NCBI GenBank assembly: GCA_019637195.1
Contig: JAHBWA010000026.1
Coordinates: 1-64,000 of the forward strand
DNA length: 64,000 bases
Reading direction: 5' to 3'
Origin: Labilithrix sp.
GTDB lineage: Bacteria; Myxococcota_A; Polyangia; Polyangiales; Polyangiaceae
The notes beneath the pieces are model-generated. The model was not told the origin of the DNA, searched no databases, and worked only from the letters and a program-made list of their open reading frames with translations. Position 1 is the stretch's first letter; each line of letters starts with the position of its first letter. Made by a program: the position numbers and the translations under genes. Shown one piece after another: positions 27,372 to 35,058 of the stretch.

Positions 27372-28502
27372 TCACTGCTGCCACGGGCGCCGCCCGCGGA
27401 GGCGGATCGACGTGACCGCGCCCTTGAACGTCTGGACGGTATGCGTGGCGAGGAGCACCGTCTGGCCATTGTAGTTGCCGAGCGCGCTGATGCGGATCGG
27501 AACGCCCGTCGTGACGTTGAGCGTGCCGAAGAGGCTGAGCTTGCTCGTGCCCGCGCTGGTGCGGGTCTTGTCGGGCAGCGGGTTCGCCTCGTTCTCGCCG
27601 AAATAGAACATGTCGCTCTCGTGCGCCGCGTCGATGTCGACCGTCGCGCCTGCGAGCCGGACGTCGGCGCAGTCATGGACCTCACCTGCGAGCATGCCCT
27701 TGTCCTGGCTCGGCGAGAAGCCGCCCGCCGCCGAGGCGACCGTGTTGAGGTCGGTCGCGGCGACGACCGACGGATCATACTCGATCACGCCGTCGACCGC
27801 CGCGGCGGTCGGGAAGAAGACGTTGTAGTCGTAGAGCGCGGCCCACTGCGAGCTGCCGGTGGCGTCCGACGTCTTCACGATGAGGCGCGTCTCGGTCGGG
27901 ACGCCAGGGTACGTGTAGCCGCGGAACGTGCAGCCGCCGTCGGGGCACTTCTGGAGCCAGTCTTCCTTCTTGGCGTTCTCGTCGTCCGAGGTCGTGGTGA
28001 CCGCGGTCCCGATGGGGTCGCCGAGCGAGCCGTCCTCGCCCTCGCGGAAGATCTCGATCTTCGCGCCCGTCGAGTCGCCGCCGCTCGAGAAGAGCCGGAC
28101 GAAGCCCTTGAGCGTGACCGTGGTCGGGGCGCCGACGGTCCCGGGATCGTCGAGGCACGAGAGCTGGATCGTGGGATCGGTTCCCGAGTAGCGGTTGAGC
28201 CCGACGCCACGCTCGAGCTGTCTCGTGGGTGGCGCGACCCACGCGCAGCACGCGTTGACGGTGCGCGGCGCCCTGCACGTGGCCGGCGTCGCCGTCGGCG
28301 ACATCTGACACGGCGAGCAGTAGTCGCTCTTGTCGACCGTCGGCGCCGCCTCGCAGGCCGCGCTCCCGGTGCCGCCGCCCGGCGCGCCGGCCGTATCGTC
28401 GTCGCTGCAGCCGGGGACGGCGAGCGCGACGCCCAGCGCGGCGATCGCCGCGACCGCGGTCTTCGTGAGCGTCGTCGGACCCAAGGAAGAGGTGAGCGTC
28501 AT
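27372..28502 (-). CDS. Secreted lipoprotein with Ig-like/carboxypeptidase-regulatory-like region
   Basis: A 376-residue lipoprotein. From ATG 28502 the signal is TKTAVAAIAALGVALAVPGC with lipobox VPGC; longer upstream starts would bury the signal. A Thr/Gly/Asp linker and a Cys-rich segment (SDYCSPCQMSPTATPATC, VNACCAW) come first. Beta-rich regions follow, with TVTLKGFVRLFSSGGDSTG and, near the C-terminus, AGEVHDCADVRLAGATVDID, which resembles a carboxypeptidase-regulatory-like strand set. No enzymatic motif is visible. It is probably an outer-membrane or periplasmic lipoprotein of a myxobacterial family that I cannot name. Confidence 0.75.
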   Translation of the reverse strand: MTLTSSLGPTTLTKTAVAAIAALGVALAVPGCSDDDTAGAPGGGTGSAACEAAPTVDKSDYCSPCQMSPTATPATCRAPRTVNACCAWVAPPTRQLERGVGLNRYSGTDPTIQLSCLDDPGTVGAPTTVTLKGFVRLFSSGGDSTGAKIEIFREGEDGSLGDPIGTAVTTTSDDENAKKEDWLQKCPDGGCTFRGYTYPGVPTETRLIVKTSDATGSSQWAALYDYNVFFPTAAAVDGVIEYDPSVVAATDLNTVASAAGGFSPSQDKGMLAGEVHDCADVRLAGATVDIDAAHESDMFYFGENEANPLPDKTRTSAGTSKLSLFGTLNVTTGVPIRISALGNYNGQTVLLATHTVQTFKGAVTSIRLRGRRPWQQ

Positions 28503-28621
28503 GCGGCTTTCATAATCGAAGCGGGCACGACGCCGCGAGGGCCGCGAGCTCGAGCGCAACGAAGTTGCGGAATGCAAGCGATTACGACATGTTGAATGGC
28601 GTCTCAAGATCGCCTCCACCG

Positions 28622-29719
28622 ATGGACCGAGCCCCGCTTCCCCCGACCTCGTCGGACGCGCCCCTCGGCGCGCGCGAGCGCATCGTCGCCGAGGCGCTGC
28701 GGCTCGGCTTCGAGGCCGTCGGCTTCGCGCGGGCGGACCGGCCCCTCGACGCCGACTTCGAGCGCTACGAGGCGTTCGTCGCGGCCGGCAAGCACGGCGA
28801 GATGGGTTGGCTCGCGTCGCTCCCGGAGGCGCGGCGGCGCCTCGACGGCGAGCACGTGTTGCCTGGTGCGCGCACCGTGGTCTGCCTCGCGCGGCGCTAC
28901 GCCCGCGCGGTCGAGGAGCCCGACGTCGCGGCCACGGCCCAGGGCATCGCGCGCTACGCGCGGGGCCGCGACTACCACAACGGGATGCGCAAGAAGCTCC
29001 GCAAGCTCGCGGCCCTCACGCGGACGCTCGGCGACGACGTGCGCGCGCGCCCGCTCTGCGACGAGGAGCCGGTGCTCGAGCGCGCGTGGGCGGCGCGCGC
29101 CGGGCTCGGCTTCGTCGGGAAGAACGGCCTGCTCATCGTGCCGGGCGTGGGCTCGTTCGTGCTCCTCGGCGAGGTCGTGACCACGCTCGCGATCGAGCCG
29201 GACCCGCCGATCCCGGAGCGCTGCGGCGCCTGCACGCGCTGCCTCGACGCGTGTCCGACGAGCGCGTTCGACGCGCCGTTCGTGCTCGATCCGCGCCGCT
29301 GCGTCGCGTACCTCACGATCGAGCACCGCGGCGCGGTCGACGAGCCGCTCCGCGCGGGCGTGGGCGAGCACCTGTTCGGCTGCGACGACTGTCAGACCGT
29401 CTGCCCCTTCAACGCGACGCGCTCGCGGCGCGTGGGGGGCGCCGTCGATCCGCGGTTCGCGGCCGATCCGCGCTGGGCGGGCGTCGAGGTCGCCGATCTG
29501 CTGGCGCTCGACGACGACGGGTTCGTCCGCCTGCGCGAGGGCAGCGCGATCGGTCGGGCGACGCGCGCGGGCCTCGCGCGGAACGCGGCGTTCGTCCTCG
29601 GCAATCGAGGTGACGAGGCGGCGGAGCCCGCCCTCGAGCGCGCGCGGACCGCGCACGACTCGGCGATCGTGCGCGACGCGGCCGGCTGGGCGCTCGAGCG
29701 GATCCGCCGGCGCCGCTGA
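28622..29719 (+). CDS. queG: Epoxyqueuosine reductase QueG
   Basis: QueG is the cobalamin- and Fe-S-dependent enzyme that converts epoxyqueuosine to queuosine in tRNA. The B12-binding part includes GFEAVGFARAD and LCDEEPVLERAWAARAGLGF with GKNGLLIVPGVGSFVLLGE. Two [4Fe-4S] motifs are present, CGACTRCLDACPTSAF and FGCDDCQTVCPFN. A HEAT-like C-terminus ends in AAGWALERIRRRR. I choose ATG 28622; ATG 28589 and TTG 28565 are in frame, and none has a convincing Shine-Dalgarno. Length of 365 residues is normal. The last 46 bp of coding sequence are duplicated just after the stop. Confidence 0.93.
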   Translation: MDRAPLPPTSSDAPLGARERIVAEALRLGFEAVGFARADRPLDADFERYEAFVAAGKHGEMGWLASLPEARRRLDGEHVLPGARTVVCLARRYARAVEEPDVAATAQGIARYARGRDYHNGMRKKLRKLAALTRTLGDDVRARPLCDEEPVLERAWAARAGLGFVGKNGLLIVPGVGSFVLLGEVVTTLAIEPDPPIPERCGACTRCLDACPTSAFDAPFVLDPRRCVAYLTIEHRGAVDEPLRAGVGEHLFGCDDCQTVCPFNATRSRRVGGAVDPRFAADPRWAGVEVADLLALDDDGFVRLREGSAIGRATRAGLARNAAFVLGNRGDEAAEPALERARTAHDSAIVRDAAGWALERIRRRR

Positions 29720-29777
29720 GCGGTGGTCGGCGCGCGACGCGGCCGGCTGGGCGCTCGAGCGGATCCGCCGGCGCCGC
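29671..29777 (+). repeat. 46-bp exact duplication of the queG 3' end
   Basis: The 46 bp at 29671-29716, which encode the last residues of QueG, recur exactly at 29732-29777 beyond its TGA stop (61-bp offset). The downstream copy is non-coding and leads into a GCCGGCG / CGCCGGC inverted repeat that could form a small hairpin. Exact identity points to a recent tandem duplication. Confidence 0.95.
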
Positions 29778-29855
29778 CAGCGACGCCGGCGCGCGAGAAT
29801 TCGGTGGCATGCAGGCTGCACGCATTCGCCTCTACGCCGGCTTCTGGAGGGCGCG

Positions 29856-31175
29856 ATGATGAAGACTTCAAGGTTCTGGGCGACCGCCCTGCTCGGGATC
29901 TCCGCGCTCGGGGGGATCGTTTGCACCACCCGCGATTCGTCCGCGCAGCAGTCGGCGCTGGCCGACGCGAAGGCGCGCGCGCAGAAGGCGCCGGCGAGCC
30001 CGGACGCGGCGATCGCGTACGGGCGCGCGCTCCGCCGCGCCGGGCGCGAGGGCGAGGCGCTCGCCGAGCTCAAGCGCGGCCAGGTCTTCGCGAAGGGCGA
30101 CGCCGCGGTCGCCATCGGCTGGGAGATCTCCCGAACGCACGTCGCGAAACGTGATTTCGCGCCGGCGATGTCCGCTTGCAAGTCGGTCGCGAAGGTGGCG
30201 AACGGCGCCGCGGCGAGCCGCGTCTGCGCGGCCGAGGCGCACCTGCTCTGGCGTCGCGGGACCGAGGCGCTCGCCGAGCTCGCGGAGCTCGCCAAGCTCC
30301 CGGCCGCGGACGCCACCGTCCGCTTCCACGCGAAGCTGGCCGAGGGGCGCGCCCGCGAGCTCGACTCGAAGGACGTCGAGGCCGAGGCCGCCTACCGTGA
30401 GGCGATCCGACTCGCGCCGGACCGCGTCGAGGGCCACGTGCTCCTCGGCGCGATGCTGCAGCGGGCCGGTAAGGACGGCGCGCCGTCGCTTCGTCGCGCC
30501 GTCGAGCTCGACGCGCACGATCCCATCGCGCAGCTCGAGCTCGGCCGCGCGCTCGCTTCGGATCCGGCGCGCCGGCCCGAGGCGATCGCCGCGTTCGAGA
30601 AGGCCGTCGCCGAGCGCCCGACGCTGGTCGACGCCCTGCGCGGCCTCACCGAGGCTTACGTCGCCGAGCGCCGCCTGTCCGACGCGAAGCGCGTCGCGTC
30701 GTCGGTCCTCCGGCTCGCGCCGAACGACGTGCTCGCGCACGTGGTCTCGGGTCGCGTCGCGCTCGCGGACGGCAAGCCCGACGCCGCCATCGAGGCCGGC
30801 CAGACCGCGCTCAAGCTCATGCCGAACGAGGGCAAGGCGAAGCTCCTCATCGCGGACGCCTACGCGAAGAAGGGGGAGATTGACCTCGCGCTCGAGGCGT
30901 ACCAGAAGGCGAGCGGTCTGGATCCGCTGAACCCTGCGCCGCTCGTCAACGCGACGAACGCGTGCATCGCGGCAGGTCGCCTCACGAGCGCCAAGGCGTT
31001 CGGCCAGCGCGCGGTGCTCGACTTCCCCGACCACGCGCCGTCGTGGATCGCGCAGGGCGACGCGCTCGCCGCCGACGGCAACCCGAAGGCCGCGCGCAGC
31101 GCCTACGAGGCCGCGAAGAAGGCGCGCGGCGCCGACGCGGCCGTCATCGACGGGAAGCTCTCGCGCCTGAAGTAG
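29856..31175 (+). CDS. Secreted TPR-repeat protein
   Basis: A 439-residue protein preceded by GGAGG five bases before ATG 29856. The N-terminal hydrophobic stretch (FWATALLGISALGGIVC) is a signal sequence, possibly lipoprotein-type with Cys near residue 23, though the lipobox is imperfect. The rest is about ten TPR units, for example YREAIRLAPDRVEGHVLLGA, PEAIAAFEKAVAERPTLVDAL, AIEAGQTALKLMPNEGKAKL and ALEAYQKASGLDPLNPAP. TPR arrays mediate protein binding; the partner is unknown. It is followed by a 351-bp gap dominated by tandem repeats, then meaB. Confidence 0.85.
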   Translation: MMKTSRFWATALLGISALGGIVCTTRDSSAQQSALADAKARAQKAPASPDAAIAYGRALRRAGREGEALAELKRGQVFAKGDAAVAIGWEISRTHVAKRDFAPAMSACKSVAKVANGAAASRVCAAEAHLLWRRGTEALAELAELAKLPAADATVRFHAKLAEGRARELDSKDVEAEAAYREAIRLAPDRVEGHVLLGAMLQRAGKDGAPSLRRAVELDAHDPIAQLELGRALASDPARRPEAIAAFEKAVAERPTLVDALRGLTEAYVAERRLSDAKRVASSVLRLAPNDVLAHVVSGRVALADGKPDAAIEAGQTALKLMPNEGKAKLLIADAYAKKGEIDLALEAYQKASGLDPLNPAPLVNATNACIAAGRLTSAKAFGQRAVLDFPDHAPSWIAQGDALAADGNPKAARSAYEAAKKARGADAAVIDGKLSRLK

Positions 31176-31230
31176 CGCGTCGACCCGGCGGGCGCGGAGG
31201 CCACCCGTTTGCGGGTCGAGCCGCCGTCGC

Positions 31231-31381
31231 GGGTCGAGCCGCCGTCGCGGGTCGAGCCGGCCGTTGCGGGTCGAGCCGCCGTTCGACGGGCGAGCCCGCC
31301 GTCTCGGGGGGTCGAGCCGCCGTCGCGGGTCGAGCCGGCCGTTGCGGGTCGAGCCGCCGTTCGACGGGCGAGCCCGCCGTC
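31231..31381. repeat. Two perfect 73-bp copies built from a 15-18-bp motif
   Basis: Positions 31231-31303 and 31309-31381 are identical over 73 bp. Each copy is itself made of degenerate units of the form gggtcgagccgccgtcgc, and further single units extend the array from about 31210 to 31425. It fills most of the 351-bp gap between the TPR gene and meaB. The remaining 31426-31526 holds only the meaB leader with GGAGG. Confidence 0.93.
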
Positions 31382-31526
31382 GCGGGTCGAGCCGGCCGTT
31401 CGCGGGTCGGCCCGTCGCCAGGTGGGCTCTGGGCGCGACGCGCCTGCGCTCGGCCTCGCGCGATGCTCCGCCGCGCGCCGAAAGAGCCGTCGGATCGGGC
31501 GGAGTTTCGGGTAGAAGGAGGCGGTC

Positions 31527-32591
31527 ATGTCCATCGACGATCCTCGAGCACAGGCGGCCGCGCTCGCCGCGCGCGTCGTCGCCGGCGAGACGCGCTCGAT
31601 CGCGCGCGCGCTGCGCAACGTCGACGATCGCGTCCCCGGCTACCTCGACCTCCTCAAGGAGCTCTTCGCGAGCACGGGCAAGGCGTGGGTCGTCGGGATC
31701 ACGGGCAACCCCGGCGCCGGGAAGTCGACGCTGACCGACCGGCTCATCCAGACGCTGCGCGCGTCGGGGAAGAAGGTCGGCGTGCTCTGCGTCGATCCGT
31801 CGAGCCCGTACACCGGCGGCGCCATCCTCGGCGACCGCATCCGGATGGCGCGCCACGCGAACGACGACGGCGTCTTCATCCGCTCCGTCGCGACCCGCGG
31901 GCACCTCGGCGGGCTCTCTCGCTCCGCGCGCGACATGGTCCGCGTCCTCGACGCGGCGGGCTTCGACGTCGTTCTGGTCGAGACCGTCGGCGTGGGGCAG
32001 GACGAGCTCGAGATCACGCGGACCGCGCACTCGACGCTCGTGGTGATGGCGCCGGGCCTCGGCGACGAGGTGCAGGCGATCAAGGCGGGGCTGCTCGAGA
32101 CGGCGGACGTCTTCGCGGTGAACAAGGCCGATCGCGACGGCGCCGACGCGACGATGCGCGATCTCGAGCTGATGATCGCGCTCGGCACCGAGGCCATCGT
32201 CGCGGCGGGGAAGAGGCGGGGGCACGTCGTCCACGGCGGGGTCAAGGTCGACGCATTGCCGGAAGCCCCAGCCACGGGCGAGGCTCCGCCGGAGCAGTGG
32301 ACGCCGCCGATCCGCAAGTGCGTCGCGACGCGCGGGGAGGGGATCACCGAGCTCGTCAGCGCGCTCGAGGCGCACCGCGCGTGGGTCTCCGGGGCGGAGG
32401 CCGGTCGCGAGCGCCGTCGCGCGCGTCTGGTCGAGGAGGTGCGTGAGGGCTTGCGCGAGACGCTCATCGACGCTGCGACGAGCGCGCTCGCCCACGAGCT
32501 CGACGAGGCGGCGGCCGCCGTCGACGCGCGGCGGATCGATCCGTACACCGCCACCGAACAGCTGCTCGCGCGGTTCAAAGCGATGTCCTGA
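31527..32591 (+). CDS. meaB: Methylmalonyl-CoA mutase-associated GTPase MeaB
   Basis: A 354-residue G3E-family P-loop GTPase. Walker A is GNPGAGKS at residues 60-67. Downstream are DPSSPYTGGAILGDRIRM (switch region), FIRSVATRGHLGG, the Walker B-like DVVLVETVGVGQDE, and the guanine motif NKAD in FAVNKADRDGAD, all in MeaB/ArgK order. The C-terminal helical arm mediates dimerisation. MeaB loads and protects adenosylcobalamin in methylmalonyl-CoA mutase. No mutase genes are in the window. A strong GGAGG precedes the ATG. It is convergent with the PilZ gene. Confidence 0.95.
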   Translation: MSIDDPRAQAAALAARVVAGETRSIARALRNVDDRVPGYLDLLKELFASTGKAWVVGITGNPGAGKSTLTDRLIQTLRASGKKVGVLCVDPSSPYTGGAILGDRIRMARHANDDGVFIRSVATRGHLGGLSRSARDMVRVLDAAGFDVVLVETVGVGQDELEITRTAHSTLVVMAPGLGDEVQAIKAGLLETADVFAVNKADRDGADATMRDLELMIALGTEAIVAAGKRRGHVVHGGVKVDALPEAPATGEAPPEQWTPPIRKCVATRGEGITELVSALEAHRAWVSGAEAGRERRRARLVEEVREGLRETLIDAATSALAHELDEAAAAVDARRIDPYTATEQLLARFKAMS

Positions 32592-32669
32592 CCTCGCGCG
32601 CCGTGCGGGCCGCGTGAGGACGGCGAGGGCGGACGGGCGCGGGCTGCGGACGGACGGGCGCGGGCCGCC

Positions 32670-33173
32670 TCAGGGCCGGTTGGCGAAGCGCTCGAGGACC
32701 GCGTCGATCAGCGTGATCTCGAGCTGCTCGGCGGCCCGTGGATCGAGACCTTCGAAGTGGAAGCTCACGCGAAAGAGCGACGTTTGGGGTCGCGAGCTCG
32801 CGACCACCGCGCGCCCGGAGATCGGCGCGGTGCCGCCTCCGGCGCCCGGCAGGTGGAGCGTGAACGCGGTCTTCTTCCCGACACGGAGCCCGCTCGGCAG
32901 GAGCAGCGCGAAGCCTCCGGACGCGAGGTCGATCGTGGACCCGCGGAGCGGCTCGCCGTCGTCCGGTCGCAGCTCGACCTTCAACATCTTCGCCATCCGC
33001 AGGTTGGAGCGGAGCGTCTGACCGCTGTGGCTGAGCTGCTGCGCGACCATCACCATCCGCGAGAGCTGCGCTCGCGCCATCTCGTAGCGGGGACGCTCGG
33101 CGGGCGTCAGCGTCCCGTTCTTCGTCTTCTCGTGCAGCGCCCTGAACTCGGCCAAGAACTCGAAGGTACCCAT
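32670..33173 (-). CDS. PilZ-domain c-di-GMP-binding protein
   Basis: A 167-residue protein. An N-terminal helix of about 50 residues (FEFLAEFRALHEKTKNGTLT) leads into a PilZ domain with R-x-x-x-R as RSNLR and, downstream, the D-x-x-SGG variant in STIDLASGGFALLLP. Closing strands include ISGRAVVASSRPQTSLFRVSFHFEGL. The helix-plus-PilZ layout is common among myxobacterial single-domain PilZ proteins. It should bind cyclic di-GMP, made for example by the GGDEF protein at 3851-4939, although the partner is unknown. It is separated from the following gene by a 461-bp gap largely made of tandem repeats. Confidence 0.85.
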   Translation of the reverse strand: MGTFEFLAEFRALHEKTKNGTLTPAERPRYEMARAQLSRMVMVAQQLSHSGQTLRSNLRMAKMLKVELRPDDGEPLRGSTIDLASGGFALLLPSGLRVGKKTAFTLHLPGAGGGTAPISGRAVVASSRPQTSLFRVSFHFEGLDPRAAEQLEITLIDAVLERFANRP

Positions 33174-33280
33174 CCGTGTAAGTCATGAGCATCGCACACT
33201 GATCCGCATGCGCACGACCGTTTGGGTGGGGTGGTGGCGTAGAAAACTCTACGGCTGAGCTGTTCCTCGCGGAGCGCGCG

Positions 33281-33556
33281 TCGCGTCGCGGAGCCAAGCG
33301 TCGCGCCGTGGAGCCAAGCGTCGCGCCGTGGAGCCAAGCGTCGCGCCGCGGAGCCGCGCGCCGCGCCGTGGAGCCAAGCGTCGCGCCGCGGAGCCGCGCG
33401 CCGCGCCGTGGAGCCAAGCGTCGCGCCGTGGAGCCAAGCGTCGCGTCGTGGAGCCGCGCGCCGCGTCGTGGAGCCGGAGCGCCGCGTCGTGGAGCCGGAG
33501 CGCCGCGTCGTGGAGCCGAGCGTCGCGTCGTGGAGCCGAGCGTCGCGTCGTGGACG
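33281..33556. repeat. Minisatellite of 20-21-bp units, about 13.5 copies
   Basis: The unit tcgcgccgtggagccaagcg is repeated in strict 20-bp register from 33281 (two units are 21 bp) through about 33542, with a partial last copy to about 33556. Variants alternate at a few fixed positions. Because 20 is not a multiple of 3, the array is not selected as protein. It occupies the 3' flank of nth in the 33174-33634 gap. The rest of that gap, 33174-33280 and 33557-33634, shows no gene. Confidence 0.96.
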
Positions 33557-33634
33557 TCGCTTCGCGGGGCGCCGCGATCGGTGAAGGGACCGGCTCGGCT
33601 CGCTCGCGCCCCCGCGAACGCGCGCGGCCCCGAG

Positions 33635-34576
33635 TCACGCGTCGCGTCGCGGTGCGCCGAGCCGATCCCGCTTTGGCTTGCGGCCGACGTTCTCCGCGTC
33701 GAACGCGCTGGGGCAGATGTCGCTGAGGCCGCACCCCTCGCAGTTCGGCTTGCGCGCGAAGCAGACGCGCCGTCCGTGGAAGATCAGAAGATGCGAGGTC
33801 GGGTCCCACTGCTCTTTCGGGATGAGCCGCATGAGGTCTTGCTCGATCTTCACGGGGTCGGTGTTCGTCGTCCAACCGAGCCGCTGCGAGATGCGCTGGA
33901 CGTGCGTGTCGACGACGACGCCCTCGGGGGTGTTCCAGACGACGCCGAGCACGACGTTCGCCGTCTTGCGGCCGACGCCCGGGAGCTTCACGAGGTCGTC
34001 GAGGCGCCTCGGGACCTCGCCGCCGAACTCGTCGACGAGCTTCTTCGACAGCCCGACGATGCTCTTCGCCTTCTGACGAAAGAAGCCGAGCGTGGACACC
34101 CACGGCTCGACGTCCTTCGGATCGGTGCGCGCGAGGGCCTCCGCGTCAGGGAAGCGCGCGAAGAGGGCCGGCGTCGCCTTGTTGACGTTGACGTCGGTGG
34201 TCTGGGCGCTGAGCACGGTCGCGACGAGGAGCTGAAACGGCCCGTCGTGATCGAGCTCGCAGTGCGCGTCCGGGTGGATCGTGTGCAGCTTGTCGAGCGT
34301 CTCGACGGGCGGCGCCATCCGCGTCCGCCGCGCCGCGCCGGCCTTCGCGGTCGAGGTCTTCGCGGTGTTGGCCTTCGCGATGGTGGCCTTCGCGGTCGAG
34401 GTCTTCGCGGTGGTGGCCTTCGCGGTAGCGTTCTTCGCGGCGGTGGTCTTCGCGGTAGCGTTCCTCGCGGCAGTGTCCTTCGCGGCGCTGCTGGTCGCGC
34501 GCGACCGAGCCGTCGCGCCCGCGCGCGCCGCGGGGCGTGTGGGGTTCGTCCTGGCCCTTGCGTTCGTCGTCGGCAC
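33635..34576 (-). CDS. nth: Endonuclease III with Lys/Ala/Thr-rich N-terminal tail
   Basis: Nth is a bifunctional DNA glycosylase/AP lyase for oxidised pyrimidines. The HhH-GPD core has the catalytic Lys-bearing segment FQLLVATVLSAQTTDVNVNK, the hairpin LPGVGRKTANVVLG, VVDTHVQRISQRLGW with the catalytic Asp, and a Fe-S loop C-x6-C-x2-C-x5-C (CFARKPNCEGCGLSDIC). From the internal ATG 34318 the protein would be a normal 227 residues. I extend it to GTG 34576 (313 residues) because the upstream 150 bp is an in-frame 15-bp repeat encoding T-A-K-x-x units. No Shine-Dalgarno decides the start. It follows the lipoprotein gene at 34616 closely. Confidence 0.88.
   Translation of the reverse strand: MPTTNARARTNPTRPAARAGATARSRATSSAAKDTAARNATAKTTAAKNATAKATTAKTSTAKATIAKANTAKTSTAKAGAARRTRMAPPVETLDKLHTIHPDAHCELDHDGPFQLLVATVLSAQTTDVNVNKATPALFARFPDAEALARTDPKDVEPWVSTLGFFRQKAKSIVGLSKKLVDEFGGEVPRRLDDLVKLPGVGRKTANVVLGVVWNTPEGVVVDTHVQRISQRLGWTTNTDPVKIEQDLMRLIPKEQWDPTSHLLIFHGRRVCFARKPNCEGCGLSDICPSAFDAENVGRKPKRDRLGAPRRDA
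34343..34490 (-). repeat. In-frame 15-bp repeat upstream of or within nth
   Basis: The octamer cttcgcgg (plus strand, with one or two variants) recurs exactly every 15 bp at 34343, 34358, 34373, 34388, 34403, 34418, 34433, 34448, 34463 and 34478. Read on the minus strand in the nth frame it encodes ten T-A-K-x-x units. A period divisible by 3 and conserved Lys codons favour translation as an H1-like tail. Confidence 0.9.
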
Positions 34577-34615
34577 GATCGCACCGTGTCGCGGCACGGG
34601 GTGGGCCGTCAAGCG

Positions 34616-35056
34616 TCACGCGCCGTCGCCGTCGCCGCTCGCGTCGAGGTCGGGCAAAGCCGAGCCGTCGGCCGTCGCCGAGCCGTCCGCGCCAGCGCCG
34701 CTGTCGGCCGAGTCGCCGGGCTCCTCCCCGCAGGTCGTCTTGAGCGCGGCGAGCGCGGCCATGCACGCCGCGTCGTCGGAGGCGAGCTCGGTCGCGACCG
34801 TCGGCAGCGGCGGGCACATCGTCGTGACGAAGACGTCCCCGCCCACGGTCAGGCAGCTCGCTTCGCACGTCGCGGCGACGCCGGGGCCCTCGACGACCTC
34901 GACGGCCCGGTACGGCTCGAGGCACGCGCCCGCCGGATCGAACCGCTGCGCGGTGTAGACGTAGGAGTCCGCGCTGACGCACGCCGCCGTCGCGATCGTC
35001 GCGGTCGCCGCGAGCGCGCTCGCTCGTCGTTCGAGGCTGCGAGGCGCGCGCTTCAT
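34616..35056 (-). CDS. Small Cys-containing lipoprotein downstream of TonB-dependent receptor
   Basis: A 146-residue lipoprotein with lipobox TAAC in ATATIATAAC. The mature part contains six cysteines (GACLEPYR, ATCEASCLT, TTMCPP, AACMAALAALKTTC) and ends in a disordered Gly/Asp/Ala/Ser tail (DGSATADGSALPDLDASG). The start ATG 35056 is 2 bp after the stop of the large TonB-dependent receptor, so it is the third gene of the kinase-receptor operon. It has no recognised family. Its position suggests a surface or periplasmic accessory protein of the receptor. Confidence 0.8.
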   Translation of the reverse strand: MKRAPRSLERRASALAATATIATAACVSADSYVYTAQRFDPAGACLEPYRAVEVVEGPGVAATCEASCLTVGGDVFVTTMCPPLPTVATELASDDAACMAALAALKTTCGEEPGDSADSGAGADGSATADGSALPDLDASGDGDGA

Positions 35057-35058
35057 CG

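Noticed and set aside
33281..33556. A CRISPR array
   Set aside because: The 20-bp units abut directly with no unique spacers, and no cas genes are present.
34318..34612. A separate small Lys/Ala-rich protein upstream of nth
   Set aside because: The repeat frame continues in phase into Nth with no stop, so a tail or untranslated leader of nth is simpler.
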